From: JAYEHK01 sp034659475
Lineage (GTDB): Bacteria > Bacillota > Syntrophomonadia > Syntrophomonadales > Syntrophomonadaceae
NCBI GenBank assembly: GCA_034659475.1
Contig: JAYEHK010000082.1
Span: forward strand, 1-48,981
Length of the DNA: 48,981 bases
Reading direction: 5' to 3'
The translations under genes were made by a program, and so were the position numbers. Every line of letters begins with the position of its first letter. The first letter of the stretch is position 1. Positions 25,369 to 34,383 of the stretch are shown piece by piece. The notes below the pieces were generated by a model. The model worked only from the letters and a program-made list of their open reading frames with translations. It was not told where the DNA came from and did no database searches.

Positions 25369-26269
25369 GCTGGCTCTCTGGCAGGCTGAGTATGTTAAAC
25401 AGCAGTTGATTCTCGCTGTTGACAATATAGAGGTGGAGATAAAAGTAATCAGAACCAAAGGAGATAAAATCCTTGATGTGGCACTATCTAAAATCGGGGA
25501 TAGGGGCTTGTTTACAAAAGAAATCGAGAATGAATTACTGGCTGGAAATATAGATTTGGCAGTCCATAGTATGAAAGATATGCCTTCTGTTTTAGCTGAA
25601 GGGTTATGTGTGGGAGCGGTTTTAGAGAGAGAAGATGCAGCCGATGTGCTTCTTTCGCATAAAGGATATACACTGGATGAACTGCCTGAAAAAGCGATAG
25701 TCGGGACCTCAAGTTTACGGCGTATTGCGCAGCTAAAAGCATTCCGACCTGATCTGCAGATGGTTGATATAAGAGGAAATGTTGAAACCAGATTACGCAA
25801 AATGATAGAACAGGATATGGATGGAATTGTTTTAGCTTATGCTGGGGTCAGGCGCCTGGGTTTTGAAAAGGAGATCACCCAAAAGCTTCCTTTCGAATTG
25901 ATTTTACCAGCTGTGGGACAGGGTGCTATTGCGATAGAGAACAGGAAAAATGACCAGGGTGTACAGGATATCGTGTCCAAAATCAATAATGAGAATGCAT
26001 GGTTCAGCACCAAAGCAGAAAGATCGTTTTTGGCAGAACTGGAGGGCGGATGTCAGGTCCCCATTGCGTGTAATGCCTCTTTGATTGGGGGTAAGATCAC
26101 TATTCATGGACTGGTTGCTTCCCTTAATGGCTTGCAAGTTATAAAAGGATCATGCAGTGGGTCAAAAAGTGAGGCGAAGGAACTGGGGAAAGAATTGGCG
26201 CAATCGTTATTACAGGATGGAGCAGGAGAGATCTTGGAAGAAATCAATAACATGGGAGAGATGAGATGA
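25334..26269 (+). CDS. hemC: Porphobilinogen deaminase (hydroxymethylbilane synthase)
   Basis: A 311-residue enzyme that links four porphobilinogens. It starts with KVLKLGTRGSKLALWQAEYV, the dipyrromethane-binding cysteine is Cys240 in LEGGCQVPIACNA, and VHSMKDMPS and GTSSLRRIAQLKAFRPDLQMVDIRGNVETRL are the substrate-binding loops. ATG 25334 is chosen over ATG 25307 because GAGGAG precedes it and the family begins MKxLKLGTRGS. It overlaps hemA by 35 bp and the next gene by 4 bp (ATGA). Confidence 0.96.
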   Translation: MKVLKLGTRGSKLALWQAEYVKQQLILAVDNIEVEIKVIRTKGDKILDVALSKIGDRGLFTKEIENELLAGNIDLAVHSMKDMPSVLAEGLCVGAVLEREDAADVLLSHKGYTLDELPEKAIVGTSSLRRIAQLKAFRPDLQMVDIRGNVETRLRKMIEQDMDGIVLAYAGVRRLGFEKEITQKLPFELILPAVGQGAIAIENRKNDQGVQDIVSKINNENAWFSTKAERSFLAELEGGCQVPIACNASLIGGKITIHGLVASLNGLQVIKGSCSGSKSEAKELGKELAQSLLQDGAGEILEEINNMGEMR

Positions 26270-27816
26270 TTAAGACAGGTATTGTATATCTAATTGGAGC
26301 CGGACCAGGAGATTCCAGCCTGTTGACATTGAAGGGGAAGGACATACTGGAGAGAGCTGATGTGGTTGTTTATGACCGACTGGTTGGCATGGAACTCATG
26401 GATTTTGTGAGAGAGAATGCGGAACTGATCTACGTAGGTAAATCTGCTGGTCATCACGCTATGAAGCAGGAAGAAATCAATGAACTGCTGATCCAAAAAG
26501 CCCGCGAAGTAAAAGTGGTTGCACGGTTAAAGGGAGGAGATCCTTTCGTTTTTGGACGAGGCGGAGAAGAGGCGCAGGTTTTACGGCAGAATGGGATTCG
26601 ATTCGAGGTCGTTCCTGGTGTTACTTCGGCCATTGCTGTTCCAGCATATGCGGGCATTCCCGTTACACATCGAGAGGCAACTTCAAGTTTTGCTGTTATT
26701 ACAGGTCATGAGAAACCAGGAAAAGCGGAAAGTTCTATACAGTGGGATAAAATAGCAACGGGGATTGGTACCCTTATGTTCTTAATGGGGGTAGAAAATC
26801 TTCCGTTTATCGTAGAAAATCTAGTAACATATGGACGTCCAAAATCGACTCCGGTAGCGGTCATACATAAAGGAACTCTGCCTGAACAAAAGGTTGTTAC
26901 GGCTACGCTGGGAGATATTGTTCGGAAGGTCCAGGAGGCGAATCTTCAGCCACCGTCTATTATTATCGTTGGCGAAACCGTGTCGTTGCGATCTGAACTA
27001 AACTGGATTGAAGAAAGGCCACTCTGGGGAAAAACGATTGTTGTTACGCGTGCTCGTGCCCAGGCCAGTGGACTGAAGAAGAAATTGAAAGATCTGGGGG
27101 GAGAGGTCATCGAGTTTCCTTCCATTGAAATACAAAAAGAAAACGATTTACAGCCGCTCTATGATGCATTTGATTGTATAAGTGATTTTCAGTGGCTCAT
27201 TTTTACAAGTGCGAATGCAGTGGAGTTATTTTTCAACGAAATGAAATCAAAAAAAATAGATATCCGATTATTATCTGGGTTAATGATTGCGGCCATTGGA
27301 CCAGTTACCTGTGAAAGTGTTGAAAAAAGAGGTCTTCTGGTTGATGTCGTTCCCGCTGAATATGTAGCTGAAGGGATTGTGGATAGACTTCGTTCTCATA
27401 TAAAACCTGGCGATAAAGTTCTTCTCCCGAGAGCCCGCGGGGCAAGGGAAGTTCTTCCGGATAAGATTACTGAATTAGGTGCCGAAATTCATGAAATCTA
27501 TTTATATACAGCGGGGATTGCTACCAATGTAGACTCCCGGGACGTCGAGAGGATTCGTTCAGGGATGGCAGACTATTTATGTTTTACAAGTTCTTCTACC
27601 GTAAGGAATTTTGTTCAAATGATAGACAAAGAAGGATTGGAGATGCTGAAAAAACAGACACGTGTTGCGTGTATTGGACCTATCACTGCTAAGACCGCTA
27701 GTGAATTTGATTTTTCAGTGGCGGTTATGGCACAGGAATATACCATTGAAGGGTTGATAACAGCAATCCTGAAAGATATAGAAACCAACAAAGAATATCG
27801 GGAGGTAGAAAAATGA
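26266..27816 (+). CDS. cobA-hemD: Uroporphyrinogen-III C-methyltransferase / uroporphyrinogen-III synthase fusion
   Basis: A 516-residue fusion. Residues 1-245 are SUMT: VYLIGAGPGDSSLLTLKGKDILERADVVVYDRL, VARLKGGDPFVFGRGGEEAQVL, PGVTSAIAVPAYAGIPVTHR and PSIIIVGETVSLR. Residues 250-516 are uroporphyrinogen-III synthase: TIVVTRARAQASGLKKKLKDLGGEVIEFPSIEI, WLIFTSANAVELFF, LLPRARGAREVLPDKITELGAEIHEIYLYTA and FTSSSTVRNFVQM. It closes hydroxymethylbilane to uroporphyrinogen III and methylates it to precorrin-2. This fusion is common in Firmicutes. It overlaps hemC by 4 bp and ahbC by 4 bp. No HemE or HemG type genes are seen in the window. Confidence 0.96.
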   Translation: MIKTGIVYLIGAGPGDSSLLTLKGKDILERADVVVYDRLVGMELMDFVRENAELIYVGKSAGHHAMKQEEINELLIQKAREVKVVARLKGGDPFVFGRGGEEAQVLRQNGIRFEVVPGVTSAIAVPAYAGIPVTHREATSSFAVITGHEKPGKAESSIQWDKIATGIGTLMFLMGVENLPFIVENLVTYGRPKSTPVAVIHKGTLPEQKVVTATLGDIVRKVQEANLQPPSIIIVGETVSLRSELNWIEERPLWGKTIVVTRARAQASGLKKKLKDLGGEVIEFPSIEIQKENDLQPLYDAFDCISDFQWLIFTSANAVELFFNEMKSKKIDIRLLSGLMIAAIGPVTCESVEKRGLLVDVVPAEYVAEGIVDRLRSHIKPGDKVLLPRARGAREVLPDKITELGAEIHEIYLYTAGIATNVDSRDVERIRSGMADYLCFTSSSTVRNFVQMIDKEGLEMLKKQTRVACIGPITAKTASEFDFSVAVMAQEYTIEGLITAILKDIETNKEYREVEK

Positions 27817-28988
27817 TTGGTTGTACAAAGCTGCTCTGTGGTACTGCAACAGTTTCAGAAGTGATAAAGCACAGTGGACATGATGTTCCTCCAGAATTAC
27901 TGCAATTTTCGGATCTAAACCGACCATTGGTTGTATGGAATATGACGAATCGGTGTAATCTTCGCTGTAAACACTGTTACATAAATGCTGAAGATCACGA
28001 TTATTCCAATGAGTTAACAACCCAGGAGGCAGAAGCATTTATTGAAGATTTGGCCGTTATGAAAGCGCCGGTACTTTTGTTTTCTGGTGGAGAACCTCTG
28101 CTTCGCAAAGACATCTTTCATCTTGGAAAAATGGCTGCGGAGAAGGGCCTTCGACCCGTTATTTCCAGTAACGGGACGCTCATTGATGACGAAATGGCTA
28201 AAAAAATTAAAGAAGCAGGTTTTCAATATGTAGGCATCAGTATTGATGGCGCACCGGCTACGCATGATGAATTCAGGGCGAAGCAGGGGGCTTTTGACAT
28301 GGCTATTAATGGGATCAGGGCCTGTCAGAGGCAGGGCGTGAAAACAGGGATTCGGCTTACCATGAATCGCTATAATCAGGATGATCTTCCGTTTTTGTTT
28401 GATCTTATTGAAAAAGAGAATATTCCAAGAGTGTGCTTATATCACCTTGTTTATGCGGGTCGTGGTACGGAAATGATGGGGCAGGATACCACCACGGAAG
28501 TGAAGCGTTCTCTTATAGAATATATCAGTAAAAAAACGCTGGAATTATACGAAAAAGGCGTGGAAACAGAAATATTAACAACCGATAACCATGCGGATGG
28601 GATTTATTTATATCAACAAATGAAAAAACAAGGATCTGACCGTGCAGACGAAGTCGTACAATTGCTGGAAATGCATGGAGGGTGTTCGGCTGGCACAAAA
28701 TTTGCTAATGTTGATTCTCTGGGGAACGTTCATCCTTGTCAGTTCTGGCAGGACTATACAGTTGGAAATATAAGGGACATGCCGTTCAGTCAACTGTGGA
28801 CATCAGACGATGAATTGCTGGTTAAGTTAAGAGAAAAAGAAAAACATCTAAAAGGAAAATGTGGTGCGTGTCAATATAAGCAACTTTGCGCGGGATGCCG
28901 AATTCGTGCGCGTGCGGTTTATGGCGATGTCTGGGCGGAAGATCCAGCCTGCTATTTAAACGAGGAGGAAACTAAAATACAGGTGTAA
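27813..28988 (+). CDS. ahbC: 12,18-didecarboxysiroheme deacetylase, radical SAM (AhbC/NirJ1-like)
   Basis: A 391-residue radical SAM protein. The AdoMet-cluster motif is CNLRCKHC (Cys48, 52, 55), followed by LLFSGGEPLLRKDI. The C-terminal SPASM region includes GGCSAGTKFANVDSLGNVHPCQFW and CGACQYKQLCAGCRIRARAVYGDVWAEDPACYL, for an auxiliary Fe-S cluster. The 50-residue N-terminal extension before the cluster distinguishes it from the shorter homologue at 30082 and fits AhbC (NirJ1), which removes acetate side chains to give Fe-coproporphyrin III. The position after cobA-hemD and before hemB matches the heliobacterial/Desulfitobacterium order. ATG 27813 overlaps the previous stop by 4 bp. The AhbC/AhbD assignment rests on length and order. 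Confidence 0.88.
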   Translation: MIGCTKLLCGTATVSEVIKHSGHDVPPELLQFSDLNRPLVVWNMTNRCNLRCKHCYINAEDHDYSNELTTQEAEAFIEDLAVMKAPVLLFSGGEPLLRKDIFHLGKMAAEKGLRPVISSNGTLIDDEMAKKIKEAGFQYVGISIDGAPATHDEFRAKQGAFDMAINGIRACQRQGVKTGIRLTMNRYNQDDLPFLFDLIEKENIPRVCLYHLVYAGRGTEMMGQDTTTEVKRSLIEYISKKTLELYEKGVETEILTTDNHADGIYLYQQMKKQGSDRADEVVQLLEMHGGCSAGTKFANVDSLGNVHPCQFWQDYTVGNIRDMPFSQLWTSDDELLVKLREKEKHLKGKCGACQYKQLCAGCRIRARAVYGDVWAEDPACYLNEEETKIQV

Positions 28989-29081
28989 TCGACTATATTA
29001 TTTTAAATAAACGGGACCACTCCTGATCATTATTGTACAAGGAAAAGGAGATGGCAGAATAGGATGCGGGGAGGAGATTAT

Positions 29082-30053
29082 ATGTCATTTCCCATACAGC
29101 GGATGCGGAGACTTCGTTCAAGTGAATCAATGCGTAAAATGGTGCGCGAAACGCAGTTATGTGTTGAGGATTTTATCTACCCAATTTTTGTTTGTTATGG
29201 GCAGAATAAGAAAATACCAGTGGGATCAATGCCAGGAATCTATCAGTATTCAGTCGACCAGTTAAGAACAGAGATTATTGAGATTGTTTCACTTGGAATA
29301 CCGGCCGTTATCCTGTTTGGTATTCCTGAAAATAAAGACCCGTTTGGAAGTTCTGCCTGTGATGATCATGGCGTGGTGCAGGAAGCGATAAAAGTGATCA
29401 AGGATATTGCGCCTGATTTACTGGTGATTACGGATGTATGCCTTTGTGAATATACCAGTCACGGTCATTGCGGCATTTTAGATGAAAAGGATCAGGTGGA
29501 TAATGATGCTACCCTGGAAGTACTTGGACGGGAGGCATTGTCTCATGTTAGATGCGGAGCTGATATTATTGCCCCGTCTGATATGATGGATGGAAGAGTA
29601 GGATATATCCGAAGTGTGCTTGATGAAAATGGCTTTGCAAACATACCCATTATGTCTTATGCAGCAAAATATGCTTCGAGTTTTTATGGACCTTTTCGGG
29701 ATGCAGCACAGTGTGCTCCCCATTTTGGCAATCGCAAAACGTATCAAATGGACCCAGCCAACAAGCTGGAGGCGATGCGGGAGGTCCAGTTGGATATCGA
29801 AGAGGGTGCGGACTTCATTATGGTTAAACCGGCACTATCTTATCTTGACATTATTAAAGCAGTTAAGGATACCTACCATTATCCTACAGTTGCCTATAGT
29901 GTGAGTGGAGAGTATGCCATGATTAAAGCGGCTGCAACCCAGGGCTGGATTGATGAACAGGCGGTTGTGATGGAATCTCTCCTGTCAATAAAAAGAGCAG
30001 GGGCTGATATGATTATCACTTACGCGGCCAAAGAAGCAGCTCGATTGTTGTAA
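29082..30053 (+). CDS. hemB: Delta-aminolevulinic acid dehydratase (porphobilinogen synthase)
   Basis: A 323-residue enzyme joining two aminolevulinates. RMRRLRSSESMRKMVRET, the metal-binding DVCLCEYTSHGHCGIL (Zn-type Cys triad), SYAAKYASSFYGPFRDAA, the lysine loop DFIMVKPALSYLDI and YSVSGEYAMIKAA are all visible. ATG 29082 (MSFPIQRMRRLRS) is preferred to ATG 29064 because GGGGAGGAG lies seven bases before it. It is separated from ahbC by 93 bp, the largest gap in the operon, without an obvious terminator. Confidence 0.97.
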   Translation: MSFPIQRMRRLRSSESMRKMVRETQLCVEDFIYPIFVCYGQNKKIPVGSMPGIYQYSVDQLRTEIIEIVSLGIPAVILFGIPENKDPFGSSACDDHGVVQEAIKVIKDIAPDLLVITDVCLCEYTSHGHCGILDEKDQVDNDATLEVLGREALSHVRCGADIIAPSDMMDGRVGYIRSVLDENGFANIPIMSYAAKYASSFYGPFRDAAQCAPHFGNRKTYQMDPANKLEAMREVQLDIEEGADFIMVKPALSYLDIIKAVKDTYHYPTVAYSVSGEYAMIKAAATQGWIDEQAVVMESLLSIKRAGADMIITYAAKEAARLL

Positions 30054-30081
30054 TTATTGACCAAGAAAGGGTGGAGGCGTT

Positions 30082-31092
30082 ATGCTAATTTCGTGGAATA
30101 CAACCAATCAATGCAATATGTTTTGTGAGCACTGTTATCGAGAAGCGGGCTGCAAATTATCGGATGAATTATCTACCAGCGAAGCCAAGAAGCTAATTGA
30201 TGAAATAAAAAAAGCTGGATTTGAGATTATGATATTTAGCGGTGGTGAACCGCTTATGCGGCAGGATCTCTGTGAATTAGGTGCCTATGCAACCCAAAAA
30301 GGTCTGCGGGCCGTTCTGGGAAGCAACGGAACATTAATTACGCCAGAAGCTGCAGTAAATCTGAAAAATGCAGGATTTCGTGCTGCAGGGATTAGTCTGG
30401 ATAGTCTGAGTCCTGAAAAGAATGATGCCTTTCGCAAGCTTGATAATACCTTTGAACGTACAGTAGAGGGAATGAAGAACCTGAAAAATGCGGGACTTCC
30501 TTTTCAAATTCATACCACTGTTATGGATTGGAACGTAGAAGAGCTAGAATCAATCACCGATTTTGCAGTCTCAATCGGAGCAATGGCGCATCATGTGTTT
30601 TTCCTGGTTCCTACTGGTCGTGGTGCTGATATTGAACAAGAGGGCCTGCGGGTGGTAGAATATGAAAGAACGATTGCACGCATTATGGAGAAACAAAAAA
30701 CAGTACCCATAGAATTGAAGCCAACCTGTGCCCCACAGTTTATGAGAGTGGCAGGGCAGAAGGGTTTGCCGGTTCGTTTTTCCAGAGGTTGTCTGGCAGG
30801 TATCAGTTATTGTATCATCAGTCCCAGAGGAAATGTGCAGCCTTGTGCTTATATGGATATGGCTTTAGGAAATGTACGGGAAACACCGTTTGATATTATC
30901 TGGAAACAGAACGAGATACTGAATAATTTAAGAACACAGAACTATGGTGGTAAATGCGGATACTGCGACTATAAGGAAAAATGCGGCGGGTGTCGGGCAA
31001 GAGCCTACTATTATACTGGTGATTATATGGCAGAAGATCCGTGGTGTTTATATCAACCCCGGAAGGAGAGAGAAAGTGCAGGAAATGACTGA
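30082..31092 (+). CDS. ahbD: Fe-coproporphyrin III decarboxylase (heme synthase), radical SAM (AhbD/NirJ2-like)
   Basis: A 336-residue radical SAM protein. The cluster motif CNMFCEHC (Cys11, 15, 18) lies almost at the N-terminus, followed by IMIFSGGEPLMRQDL. The SPASM-like C-terminus has GCLAGISYCIISPRGNVQPCAYMDMALGNVRE and CGYCDYKEKCGGCRARAYYYTGDYMAEDPWC. It is paralogous to the protein at 27813 but shorter at both ends, which fits AhbD, the last step converting two propionates to vinyls to give heme b. ATG 30082 follows GGTGGAGG. It overlaps ahbA by 17 bp. Swapped AhbC/AhbD roles cannot be excluded by eye. Confidence 0.87.
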   Translation: MLISWNTTNQCNMFCEHCYREAGCKLSDELSTSEAKKLIDEIKKAGFEIMIFSGGEPLMRQDLCELGAYATQKGLRAVLGSNGTLITPEAAVNLKNAGFRAAGISLDSLSPEKNDAFRKLDNTFERTVEGMKNLKNAGLPFQIHTTVMDWNVEELESITDFAVSIGAMAHHVFFLVPTGRGADIEQEGLRVVEYERTIARIMEKQKTVPIELKPTCAPQFMRVAGQKGLPVRFSRGCLAGISYCIISPRGNVQPCAYMDMALGNVRETPFDIIWKQNEILNNLRTQNYGGKCGYCDYKEKCGGCRARAYYYTGDYMAEDPWCLYQPRKERESAGND

Positions 31093-31534
31093 GGTAGATC
31101 GTCTTATACTGAATGAAATACAGGACAATTTTCCTCTATCCGCACAACCTTATCAGGATATTGCCAGTAGAATAGGAATTGATGAATCAGAAGTTATTTA
31201 TCGTATTGGAGAGCTTAAAGACAAGGGCATTATTCGCAGAATCGGTGGAATTCTAGACTCAAGAAGTCTTGGCTTTTTTTCGACACTTTGCGCGACTAGG
31301 GTGCCGGAAGATCAATTGAATAAAGTAGGTGAAAAGATCAATCAACTGCCAGGAGTTACGCACAACTATGTTCGTGATTTTGAATGGAATATGTGGTTTA
31401 CTCTAACGACGGAGTCAAAAGAGGAAGCCCTTTCTTTGATACAGGCACTTGAGCAGGAACTGCAGATCCAAATAAAAAATATGCCGGCAAAAAAGGTATA
31501 TAAAATTAAAGTATCCTTTGATATGGGGGAATAA
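31076..31534 (+). CDS. ahbA: Siroheme decarboxylase subunit AhbA (NirD/Lrp-like)
   Basis: A 152-residue Lrp/AsnC-fold protein: an N-terminal helix-turn-helix-like part DRLILNEIQDNFPLSAQPYQDIASRIGIDESEVIYRIGELKDKGIIRRIGGILDSRSLGF, then a regulator-fold C-terminal part with NYVRDFEWNMWFTLT. These are siroheme decarboxylase features, not DNA-regulator features. It acts with AhbB (31536) to make 12,18-didecarboxysiroheme. GTG 31076 is chosen because AAGGAGAGAG is 5-7 bases upstream; ATG 31085 is the alternative. It overlaps the ahbD end. Confidence 0.9.
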   Translation: MQEMTEVDRLILNEIQDNFPLSAQPYQDIASRIGIDESEVIYRIGELKDKGIIRRIGGILDSRSLGFFSTLCATRVPEDQLNKVGEKINQLPGVTHNYVRDFEWNMWFTLTTESKEEALSLIQALEQELQIQIKNMPAKKVYKIKVSFDMGE

Positions 31535-31535
31535 C

Positions 31536-31997
31536 GTGAAATATGATAAAATCGATAGAAAAATAATTCACTTGTTGCAGGGGGATTTACTTTTAACACC
31601 CAGGCCGTATCAGGATATTTCTGAAAACTTAGGGGTTTCAGAGGACGACATTATCCGCCGAATAGAAAGATTAAAGGCGAGCGGAGCGTTACGACGCATG
31701 GGGGCTATCCTTCGTCATCAGAAGGCAGGATATACAGCGAATGCAATGGTCCTTTGGAGGGTAGAATCTTCTGATATCGATTATATTGGAGAACTGATGG
31801 CTTCTTTTCTAGAGATTAGTCATTGTTATCAAAGGGAATTTTTGGATTATTCATTGTTTACGATGATTCATGCTCGGACTAACGAGGAACTTATTCAACT
31901 GGTTCAACAACTGGCTGTCCTAAGCGGTATTCAAACGTATAAAATTGTAAAAAGCACTCATGAACTAAAAAAAGTAAGCATGGCGTATGTTTTATAG
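31536..31997 (+). CDS. ahbB: Siroheme decarboxylase subunit AhbB
   Basis: A 153-residue protein homologous to AhbA: DRKIIHLLQGDLLLTPRPYQDISENLGVSEDDIIRRIERLKASGALRRMGAILRHQKAGYTANAMVLWRV, with HCYQREFLDYSLFTMIHA in the second half. The RRMGAILRHQKAG segment is typical of AhbB/NirL-type subunits. The start GTG 31536 lies 1 base after the ahbA stop, with GGGGGA just upstream. Together with AhbA it decarboxylates siroheme. An ordinary Lrp regulator is less likely given the operon. Confidence 0.9.
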   Translation: MKYDKIDRKIIHLLQGDLLLTPRPYQDISENLGVSEDDIIRRIERLKASGALRRMGAILRHQKAGYTANAMVLWRVESSDIDYIGELMASFLEISHCYQREFLDYSLFTMIHARTNEELIQLVQQLAVLSGIQTYKIVKSTHELKKVSMAYVL

Positions 31998-32040
31998 GTA
32001 AGAAAAGAACCATAGAATAATAATATGGGAGGCTATTCTT

Positions 32041-33327
32041 GTGAACACTAACATATCAAAAGAGCTTTATAAGCAGGCGTGTTCATTAATCCCTGGAGGA
32101 GTGAACAGCCCAGTGCGTGCCTTTAAATCAGTAGCATCTGAACCTGTTTTTATCAAACAGGGAAAAGGGGCGTGCATGAAGGATGCAGATGGCAATGAAT
32201 ACATAGATTACGTGGCGTCGTTTGGACCGCTTATTCTTGGCCATGCACATCCAGCAGTGGTGGAAGCGATCACTCTGGCTGCGCAGAATGGAACAAGCTA
32301 TGGGGCTCCGTGTGAGGCAGAGGTGGAATTGGCCGGAATGATTTGTGAGTCCATCCCATCTGTTGAAAAGGTTCGTATGGTAAACTCGGGTACTGAAGCA
32401 ACCATGAGTGCGATCAGGTTGGCGCGGGCCTGTACAGGACGTAATAAAATTGTTAAGTTTGAAGGTTGTTATCATGGACACGGAGACAGTTTTTTGATAA
32501 AATCCGGTTCAGGTTTGTTAACTGCGGGGATTCCAATTAGTCCAGGGGTTTCCAAAGCGGTTTTGGATGATACAATTGTGTGTCGTTATAATGATATTAA
32601 TAGTGTACAGCAAGTTTTTGAACAATATGGGCAGGACATTGCAGCCGTTATTGTTGAACCAGTTCCAGCCAATATGGGCTTGGTGTTACCGGTTCCTGGT
32701 TTTTTGCAGGGCCTTAGGGATATTACGCAAAATGCGGGTGCATTGCTTATTTTTGACGAGGTTATTACAGGATTTCGCACGTGCTTTGGCGGATTTCAAA
32801 ATACTTCAACGATAATCCCTGACTTGACGACGCTGGGAAAAATTATTGGTGGTGGATTACCAGTTGGTGCGTATGGTGGACGGAAAGATATCATGGATAT
32901 GGTGGCCCCGGAAGGCACTGTTTATCAGGCGGGGACACTCTCCGGTAATCCGTTGGCTATGGCTGCAGGGATTGCTACCCTTAAAATACTTCAGGAAAAT
33001 GATTGGTATGACCGGTTGGAGGTTATGTCCTATTTACTTTGCGGAAAACTGAAAACAGTTTTTGAAGATCATGATTTATATTACACTATAAACAGGCTTG
33101 CATCGATGTTTACAATATTCTTTACCGAGGACGAAGTAGGGGATTATGAAACGGTAAAATCCTGTGATGTTAACCGCTATGCGCGTTTTCATACTGAACT
33201 GATGAAACAAGGAATTTATTTTCCTCCTTCCCAATTTGAGGTGTGTTTTCTATCCACTGTACATGAACTGGAAGATATAGATCGAACTGTAGAAGCTGTT
33301 GACAGAGCATTAACGTGTTGTGATTAG
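32041..33327 (+). CDS. hemL: Glutamate-1-semialdehyde 2,1-aminomutase
   Basis: A 428-residue PLP enzyme that forms 5-aminolevulinate from the HemA product. Visible are SLIPGGVNSPVRAFKSV, MVNSGTEATMSAIRLARA, FEGCYHGHGDSFLIKSGSG, LLIFDEVITGFR and the PLP lysine Lys267 in TTLGKIIGGGLPVGAYGG. GTG 32041 has GGGAGG upstream. It lies 43 bp after ahbB and completes the 5-aminolevulinate part of the pathway inside the same operon. Confidence 0.97.
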   Translation: MNTNISKELYKQACSLIPGGVNSPVRAFKSVASEPVFIKQGKGACMKDADGNEYIDYVASFGPLILGHAHPAVVEAITLAAQNGTSYGAPCEAEVELAGMICESIPSVEKVRMVNSGTEATMSAIRLARACTGRNKIVKFEGCYHGHGDSFLIKSGSGLLTAGIPISPGVSKAVLDDTIVCRYNDINSVQQVFEQYGQDIAAVIVEPVPANMGLVLPVPGFLQGLRDITQNAGALLIFDEVITGFRTCFGGFQNTSTIIPDLTTLGKIIGGGLPVGAYGGRKDIMDMVAPEGTVYQAGTLSGNPLAMAAGIATLKILQENDWYDRLEVMSYLLCGKLKTVFEDHDLYYTINRLASMFTIFFTEDEVGDYETVKSCDVNRYARFHTELMKQGIYFPPSQFEVCFLSTVHELEDIDRTVEAVDRALTCCD

Positions 33328-33340
33328 GGGAGGAAGCTAG

Positions 33341-34120
33341 TTGGAAAAAGTGAATAGTTGGGAGTGGTTTATCGGACAATTCGAGCCGATGAGCAAAATT
33401 GATCTTACTGCCTATAAAAGGCCACAGATGGAGAGAAGAATTAATAGCTTTATGCGGTCAGCCGGTGCAGAAGACTATCAACAGTTTCTAAATATAATCA
33501 GAACAGATAAGCGCATTTATAGAAAGTTTATAGAACATCTCACAATAAATGTATCAGAGTTTTTTCGTAATCAGAGTCATTGGGATGTATTAGAACGAGA
33601 GATCGTACCATCATTGCTTAAAGAACGTAAAGCATTAAAAGTTTGGAGTGCTGGATGTTCAACCGGTGAAGAACCTTATTCACTTGCGATGATGTTTCAG
33701 GAAAAATTTCAATCAAGGGTTGAAAAAATTATTGCATCTGATCTGGATGACGAGGTGCTGGACAAGGCTGGCATAGGCTTATATGGGGAGAAGGCTTTTG
33801 AGACAGTACCTTCTTTATACCAGAAGAAGTATTTTACACGTGAAGGTGATTTCTATAAAATTGCAGATGGTGTCAAGAAAACAGTTCACTTTCAGAGACA
33901 TGATCTGCTGATGGATCGCTACCCATCAGGACTGGATTTAATCCTTTGCCGAAATGTTGTGATCTATTTCACCGAAGAAACCAAGCAAAAATTGTACCGT
34001 AAATTTGCAGATGCATTAAGATCGGGTGGGGTTATATTTATTGGTAGTACGGAGCAGATTTTTCAGGCAAAAGAAGTTGGACTACAGTCTACTACGACAT
34101 TTTTTTATCGAAAATTTTAA
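33341..34120 (+). CDS. cheR: CheR-type protein-glutamate O-methyltransferase, orphan
   Basis: A 259-residue AdoMet methyltransferase of the CheR family. The N-terminal all-helical CheR domain includes LTAYKRPQMERRINSFM and HLTINVSEFFRN. The catalytic part includes LKVWSAGCSTGEEPYSLAMMF (AdoMet loop), IIASDLDDEVLDKA, DLILCRNVVIYFTEETK and GGVIFIGSTEQIF. It would methylate chemoreceptor glutamates. The start is TTG 33341 with GGGGAGG upstream. It sits 13 bp after hemL at the end of the heme operon, with no other chemotaxis gene nearby, which is unusual. A long hairpin with a T-run follows. Confidence 0.93.
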   Translation: MEKVNSWEWFIGQFEPMSKIDLTAYKRPQMERRINSFMRSAGAEDYQQFLNIIRTDKRIYRKFIEHLTINVSEFFRNQSHWDVLEREIVPSLLKERKALKVWSAGCSTGEEPYSLAMMFQEKFQSRVEKIIASDLDDEVLDKAGIGLYGEKAFETVPSLYQKKYFTREGDFYKIADGVKKTVHFQRHDLLMDRYPSGLDLILCRNVVIYFTEETKQKLYRKFADALRSGGVIFIGSTEQIFQAKEVGLQSTTTFFYRKF

Positions 34121-34178
34121 AATGTGACAATTGGACTCGATCTTTACATACAAAAATTTCTATGAATGCTGTTCTAAA

Positions 34179-34239
34179 GCAGGAAAAGTGTTTTTCGTAT
34201 AGAATTCATATTGAGGTCTATAACTTTTCCCGCATTTTT
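34179..34239 (+). terminator. Long hairpin terminator of the heme-cheR operon
   Basis: GCaGGAAAAGT (34179-34189) pairs with ACTTTTCCcGC (34223-34233), and TATAGA (34198-34203) with TCTATA (34217-34222), followed by ATTTTT. The stem carries an 8-base bulge on the left side. Confidence 0.65.
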
Positions 34240-34252
34240 GGAAACGATATCT

Positions 34253-34269
34253 GAGGCGGTAACTTTGCC
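34253..34269 (+). promoter_or_regulatory. Possible sigma-54 promoter of etfBA
   Basis: AGGCGGT AACT TTGCC has GG at 34255-34256 and GC at 34267-34268, 10 bases apart, about 115 bases before etfB. It is weaker than the site at 7294: the -24 half shares only GGC with the consensus. Confidence 0.4.
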
Positions 34270-34383
34270 GTAGGCAAAAAAGAATAGATAAGTAATCATG
34301 GGGGTGGTGAATAGTCCTAGGGTACATTAGGAAATGTCTAACATGATTAACGAGAAACCATTAGATGAAAAGGAGGAATGAAC

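Noticed and set aside
31076..31997. AhbA and AhbB as Lrp/AsnC transcription regulators
   Set aside because: The two adjacent Lrp-like proteins lie between radical SAM heme genes, and their RRIGGIL / RRMGAILRHQ segments fit siroheme decarboxylase subunits better.
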